DNA of 64,000 bases from Sporomusa silvacetica DSM 10669 (GTDB taxonomy: Bacteria > Bacillota > Negativicutes > Sporomusales > Sporomusaceae), in assembly GCF_002257705.1 (NCBI RefSeq), contig NZ_LSLK01000059.1, forward strand, positions 434,001 through 498,000, in the 5' to 3' direction. This document shows, one piece after another, positions 60,442 through 64,000 of this stretch (its first letter is position 1; every line of letters starts with the position of its first letter). Both the position numbers and the translations under genes were made by a program. The notes beneath the pieces are model-generated. The model was not told the origin of the DNA and made no database searches. It saw nothing but the letters and a program-made list of their open reading frames with translations.

Positions 60442-61359
60442 CTATAGGTCTGACGGAATTATCGCAAGCTGTGCTGTCATATTCCAGCGCAATCTATCAT
60501 CCCAGCGTTCAGGCGCGACAGTGACCGTATACGTAATGTCACCGCGTTTCTTTTCGCCGTATGCCCTGATGGCTTTTACCTTGCCAGATATCTCTAATTC
60601 AGGTATACCGTCAAAGGTTAAGGATACCTGATCGCCCTTTTTTACCTTAGCAATCGTGAGTTCTGTTAAGTCGTCACTACGGATCTCCCACGCACTTTCA
60701 TCTGCTATTCTTACCAAAACAGTACCGGCGGCAGCATGCTCTCCTACCTTGACATCCAGAAAGGCAACCGTGCCATTGATAACTGCTGTGAGTTCGGTCT
60801 TGTCAAGCAATCCTTCCGACTCAACTAACCGTGCTTCCTGTGTCTTTAATTCGGCCTGTGCTTGAGCCAAAGCAGCCTTGTTTCTATCAGCCGTTGTTTT
60901 CGCCTGATCATATTGTTGCCTGGAAACAGCCCCTGCCGCTTCCAAGCGCTTTTGCCGTTCCAATTCGCGTTCGGCATCAGCCAGATTAATTCTTGTCTGC
61001 TCCATAGCGGCCGCCGCGCGGCTAATGTCAGCTCTAGTACTGCCAACCCTTGCCTGGTAATCTTGTCGCACCAGCCGGATAATCGGTTGTCCAGCCGTTA
61101 CCATATCGCCTTCCTGTACCAGCACCTCGCCAATCGTCCCTTCTACCGGCATAACCATCTGCGCATAATGGACGGGGAAAACAATACCCTCTGCCAGAAC
61201 CCGGTTATCAGCTTTAACAGGTGCAATGTCTTTTTTCTCTCCCTGGCGTCCGTTAGTGAGCCACCACCCGCCAGCACACAATATACCAACAATAAGCACT
61301 GTCACTATCCAATGACGTTTTAGCCACGCCCCCAGCATTCCTAACTGTTCCGACTTCAT
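60442..61359 (-). CDS. HlyD/MacA-type periplasmic adaptor
   Basis: 305 residues: N-terminal anchor (WIVTVLIVGILCAGGWWL), lipoyl/barrel-sandwich halves (GTIGEVLVQEGDMVTAGQPIIRL and GTVAFLDVKVGEHAAAGTVLVRI) around a coiled-coil hairpin (about 112-185), and a beta barrel. With the MacB-like permease and ATPase upstream it forms an export complex, which in a diderm would reach towards the outer membrane. The stop is TAG; see the separate entry for the open continuation. Confidence 0.92.
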   Translation of the reverse strand: MKSEQLGMLGAWLKRHWIVTVLIVGILCAGGWWLTNGRQGEKKDIAPVKADNRVLAEGIVFPVHYAQMVMPVEGTIGEVLVQEGDMVTAGQPIIRLVRQDYQARVGSTRADISRAAAAMEQTRINLADAERELERQKRLEAAGAVSRQQYDQAKTTADRNKAALAQAQAELKTQEARLVESEGLLDKTELTAVINGTVAFLDVKVGEHAAAGTVLVRIADESAWEIRSDDLTELTIAKVKKGDQVSLTFDGIPELEISGKVKAIRAYGEKKRGDITYTVTVAPERWDDRLRWNMTAQLAIIPSDL

Positions 61360-61380
61360 TGCACCCTCTCCGTTCTTCTT

Positions 61381-63813
61381 TTATTCATAGCCAAGCACCT
61401 CACGCACACTCAGCTTAGCGGCTTTCCTGGCAGGAAGCAAACTGGCAACGACCGCCAGCAAGGCTGAAAGTACCAGCCAGATCCCTACTCCCAGAAAACT
61501 AAATGAAAATTCCAGCGGGCTCTGCAAAAACATTACCCCTACCTGATAACTAAGCAGCGCGGCTATCGGCAATGCCAATATGACTCCTAACAGCCAGCTT
61601 AACACCCCAATGCACAACGCCTCCACAATAAAAACCTTAGCAATAGCCATACTGGATGCCCCAATGGCCCGCATAATTCCAATCTCCCGTGTTCGCTCTA
61701 ATACATTGATTCCCATCGTGCCCATAAGTCCCAAGGCACCGACAAAAGCCAACAGTACCGCCATAATCAGCAAAAATACGATCAATATATCAAACTGGGA
61801 CCGGATACGTTGTTTTTGCTCCCAGGTAATATCAACATTTTGAATCCGAAGATTATTTTTCTTTAAATGCTCCTCAATTTTTCTGCCCAAATCAATTTGG
61901 TCCCGGGGATTAGTTGACTGAGCAACAATCTGGACTGATCTGGCTCCTCCCGCCTCCTGAATAGCTCCGGTAAACCAGGGATAAGGCGCATACACAATCG
62001 GCCCAGTTAATGTACTTTTGGCAATCCCGACTACTGTAAACCTGAGCTTGCGGTTACCTATCTTAATGACTGCCATACTGCCTACTGTAAGCTGTGGATT
62101 ATCCTTCAGCGTCTCTGTATTTACCACCAGTGCGCTCTCGTCTTCAGCTAACAGCCAGCGTCCTTCAATAATCTTAGGCTGAATCATCTTGGTGCTTACC
62201 GGGGGAGCAAGAATAAATACATTCTTGCTGGCCTCATCCTCTGACTCCTTTCGTTCATTCCTGAGTATCCGTCCGGAAGTAAAGCCCCATGACTCTGCCG
62301 CCCTGACACCAGGAATTTTGAGAATTTCGTGTTCAATCCTGGTGGCCCGGTAGTTTTGTGTGAAACCAACAGAAACATCATAACGAAAATAATCAAGTGC
62401 ATCATCTAATGTAGAATAAAGCGATGCCCGAATGGAAAAGACGGCCATGAATACCGTTCCCGCCACTGTCAGAGTCAGCAAAGTCAGAGCCAGACGCCAT
62501 TTCCTGCGAAAGGTGTTTCGTAAGGAAAGCAGGACAGGACGGGAGAGGAGGTTTATTCTTGCCAACAGCTTGTCTATCCACTTATCCAGGCGACTTTTAC
62601 CTATTACACTCCCAATACCATGATCACTGACAGCCTCTCTGACAGTTACCCCGGTATTGTGCCATATCGGCCATATGGCAGCAAGAACAGGCACCACAAT
62701 CGCCGCTGTTGCCTCTAATAGCAGTACCTTGGGTGGCAGTTCCAAGCCGCCTGAGTTGAAGTTAAATACCTGGGCCATAAAACCAGTGACAGCACTTGCC
62801 GCCAATGCCCCTAAAGGAGCGGCAACAATAAGAGCTAATACACCATATACCCCCACCAGAAATAAATACATCCGCAATATCTGGTCACGCCTGGCTCCGA
62901 TTGCCTTCATGATTCCTATCTGACGAACCTGCTGTGTCAGGATGGCAGATACCGTATTAACTAACAAAAAAGTACCTAATAACAGTGACAGCACACCGAG
63001 AACAGTAAGCAGCATGACAAGGGCATTAATCACACTCTGCAGGGGATGTTCCCCGGGTTTATTCACCTGCAGCCAAAACACTGTTGTGTTGCCCTGTTCC
63101 AGCTTGCTCCAGGCCCGGCGTCCCACCGCCTCAATGGGTGCAGTTTCCTTGCCGCTAAGCACCCAGGGCTCCACAACAAAATTTACCTGATCAAGCTGCC
63201 GCTCCACATCCAGCTTCTCAAGCGTATCCATGTTGATATAGCCATAGGAACGGCCGCTAAAAAGACTTGGCAGCTGACTGGGATCATATACTACCCCGGT
63301 AATCTTCAGATTTCGTTTGTGCCCATCAGCGGTTTCTACCTGAATACTGCCCCCTTGTGCCACCCCAAGTTCAGCGAGCGAAGACCGCTCTAGCAATACA
63401 TCCCCATCCCCGGGCGGCCAGGCACCGGTTTGGCTTTTTATGATGTTAACTTTTTGCTCACTATAGTCTGGAATGGCCGTCAAATACATTTGCCGCCATT
63501 CGCCGGCGGCAGTACGTACCCGCAAATCAACATTGCGACGGCCTTCGGCCTCTTTAACGCCGCGTAAACTGCGAATGCTGTCTACAAGCTCCTCATCAAA
63601 TGGATCGGCATACAAACTAGCACTGGCCGGTGCTGCCGACTTCCAGCTTAAGTCTAAGTCCCTTTCAAACATGAGATAGGAACTATAAACCATTCCTACG
63701 GCAAAAACCCCAACCGAAATAGACAACACTACCAACAACGTCCTAAGCTTATTCCCCCATAAATCGGCTAGAACTTTACGCCACCGCGGTGAAAGCAGCC
63801 TATATTTAAGCAT
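61381..63813 (-). CDS. MacB/FtsX-type ABC exporter permease
   Basis: About 810 residues: two FtsX modules, each with helices and a periplasmic MacB-type domain. N-terminal helix KLRTLLVVLSISVGVFAVGMVY; first FtsX core IGIMKAIGARRDQILRMYL; second half FRRKWRLALTLLTLTVAGTVFMAVFS; final FtsX core REIGIMRAIGASSMAIAKVFIVE. Typical of macrolide/peptide or lipoprotein exporters of the LolCDE/MacB type. ATG 63813 overlaps the end of the ATPase gene by eight bases. Confidence 0.93.
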   Translation of the reverse strand: MLKYRLLSPRWRKVLADLWGNKLRTLLVVLSISVGVFAVGMVYSSYLMFERDLDLSWKSAAPASASLYADPFDEELVDSIRSLRGVKEAEGRRNVDLRVRTAAGEWRQMYLTAIPDYSEQKVNIIKSQTGAWPPGDGDVLLERSSLAELGVAQGGSIQVETADGHKRNLKITGVVYDPSQLPSLFSGRSYGYINMDTLEKLDVERQLDQVNFVVEPWVLSGKETAPIEAVGRRAWSKLEQGNTTVFWLQVNKPGEHPLQSVINALVMLLTVLGVLSLLLGTFLLVNTVSAILTQQVRQIGIMKAIGARRDQILRMYLFLVGVYGVLALIVAAPLGALAASAVTGFMAQVFNFNSGGLELPPKVLLLEATAAIVVPVLAAIWPIWHNTGVTVREAVSDHGIGSVIGKSRLDKWIDKLLARINLLSRPVLLSLRNTFRRKWRLALTLLTLTVAGTVFMAVFSIRASLYSTLDDALDYFRYDVSVGFTQNYRATRIEHEILKIPGVRAAESWGFTSGRILRNERKESEDEASKNVFILAPPVSTKMIQPKIIEGRWLLAEDESALVVNTETLKDNPQLTVGSMAVIKIGNRKLRFTVVGIAKSTLTGPIVYAPYPWFTGAIQEAGGARSVQIVAQSTNPRDQIDLGRKIEEHLKKNNLRIQNVDITWEQKQRIRSQFDILIVFLLIMAVLLAFVGALGLMGTMGINVLERTREIGIMRAIGASSMAIAKVFIVEALCIGVLSWLLGVILALPIAALLSYQVGVMFLQSPLEFSFSFLGVGIWLVLSALLAVVASLLPARKAAKLSVREVLGYE

Positions 63814-64000
63814 AATTGTCACACTCTGCCGACTGGCTTGTCATAATCTGCCCGTCATATACAGTGACAATCCTGCCGCTCCGGCAGGCTAAATCATTGT
63901 CATGGGTTACCATTACTATCGTTTTCCCGCTAGCAGCCAGTTCTTTAAAAAGGTCAATAACGGCGGTGGCTGTACGACTATCAAGATTACCTGTCGGCTC
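63806..64000 (-). CDS. MacB/LolD-type ABC ATPase, C-terminal part (cut by window edge)
   Basis: 65 codons, running off the right edge, ending at TAA 63806. It reads EPTGNLDSRTA (end of Walker B and D-loop), IVMVTHDNDLACRSGRIVTVYDG (H-loop) and a short tail. It is the missing ATPase of the export complex and overlaps the permease start, so all three genes are one operon. Confidence 0.93.
   Translation of the reverse strand, partial: EPTGNLDSRTATAVIDLFKELAASGKTIVMVTHDNDLACRSGRIVTVYDGQIMTSQSAECDNYA

Noticed and set aside
1..64000. CRISPR arrays, intact insertion sequences, rRNA genes, prophage
   Set aside because: No regularly spaced repeats, intact transposase, rRNA sequence or phage structural genes were seen by eye on either strand.

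Overview
The window fits a diderm, spore-forming anaerobic Firmicute of the Negativicutes, most likely a Sporomusa-type acetogen. The evidence is the combination of a selenocysteine-dependent Grd reductase, corrinoid/MttB methyltransferases, a SPOCS-domain spore protein, a T-box and CarD- and MocR-type regulators (Firmicute traits) with a complete TonB/ExbBD/TonB-dependent-receptor system and an OmpH-like periplasmic chaperone (outer-membrane traits). The placement is inferred from gene content only.

Layout. 1-2.4 kb: the end of a dCache chemoreceptor and a DUF1638 protein on the plus strand. 2.5-10 kb, minus strand: a selenium and Grd core, in transcription order tRNA-Sec, selD remnant, selB, trxB, trxA, grdA (in-frame UGA), grdC, grdD, and then a selA stub fused to a broken grdE-type piece. 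10-12 kb: a YbaK-type deacylase and an MFS carrier. 12-25 kb, minus strand: a substrate module. A sigma-54 regulator sits above two near-consensus -24/-12 promoters. One promoter drives a methyl-H4folate methyltransferase and a B12 activation-domain protein. The other drives grdX, a Grd component B pair (the second subunit has an in-frame UGA), a corrinoid protein, two non-pyrrolysine MttB paralogues and a HyuA-like ATPase. Together these suggest demethylation of an N-methylated compound into the folate pool and reductive C-N cleavage by the Grd complex, giving acetyl phosphate.

25-29 kb holds gene scars (SIR2-like, ABC ATPase, rubrerythrin) and small stand-alone genes (VOC, MBL hydrolase, soluble histidine kinase, XRE regulator). 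29.8-33 kb: a SPOCS protein with a remarkable Asp/Cys/His-rich insert, and a GntR/corrinoid/UroD-like methyltransferase operon with no substrate methyltransferase. 33-39.6 kb: HAD, CarD, a purple-acid-type phosphatase, divergent pdxR and pdxST, and three small proteins. 39.8-44 kb: a PAS-PucR regulator, then HD-GYP, PocR-chemoreceptor and CheW genes in line. 44-50.9 kb: threonine dehydratase behind a T-box (ATC specifier likely), OmpH-like protein, RNase J, diguanylate cyclase and a TRIC/UPF0126 protein.

51-60 kb, minus strand: a full siderophore/heme/corrinoid-type uptake locus (MerR-SBP fusion, TonB-dependent receptor, binding protein, FecCD permease, ATPase, ExbB, ExbD, TonB). The most striking gene is the 541-residue protein at 58253-59878. 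It joins a MerR DNA-binding head to a lipoprotein-like signal and a complete periplasmic binding domain related to the one encoded two genes downstream, and looks like a one-protein transmembrane sensor of the transported ligand. 60.4-64 kb: a MacB-like export operon (adaptor, permease, partial ATPase).
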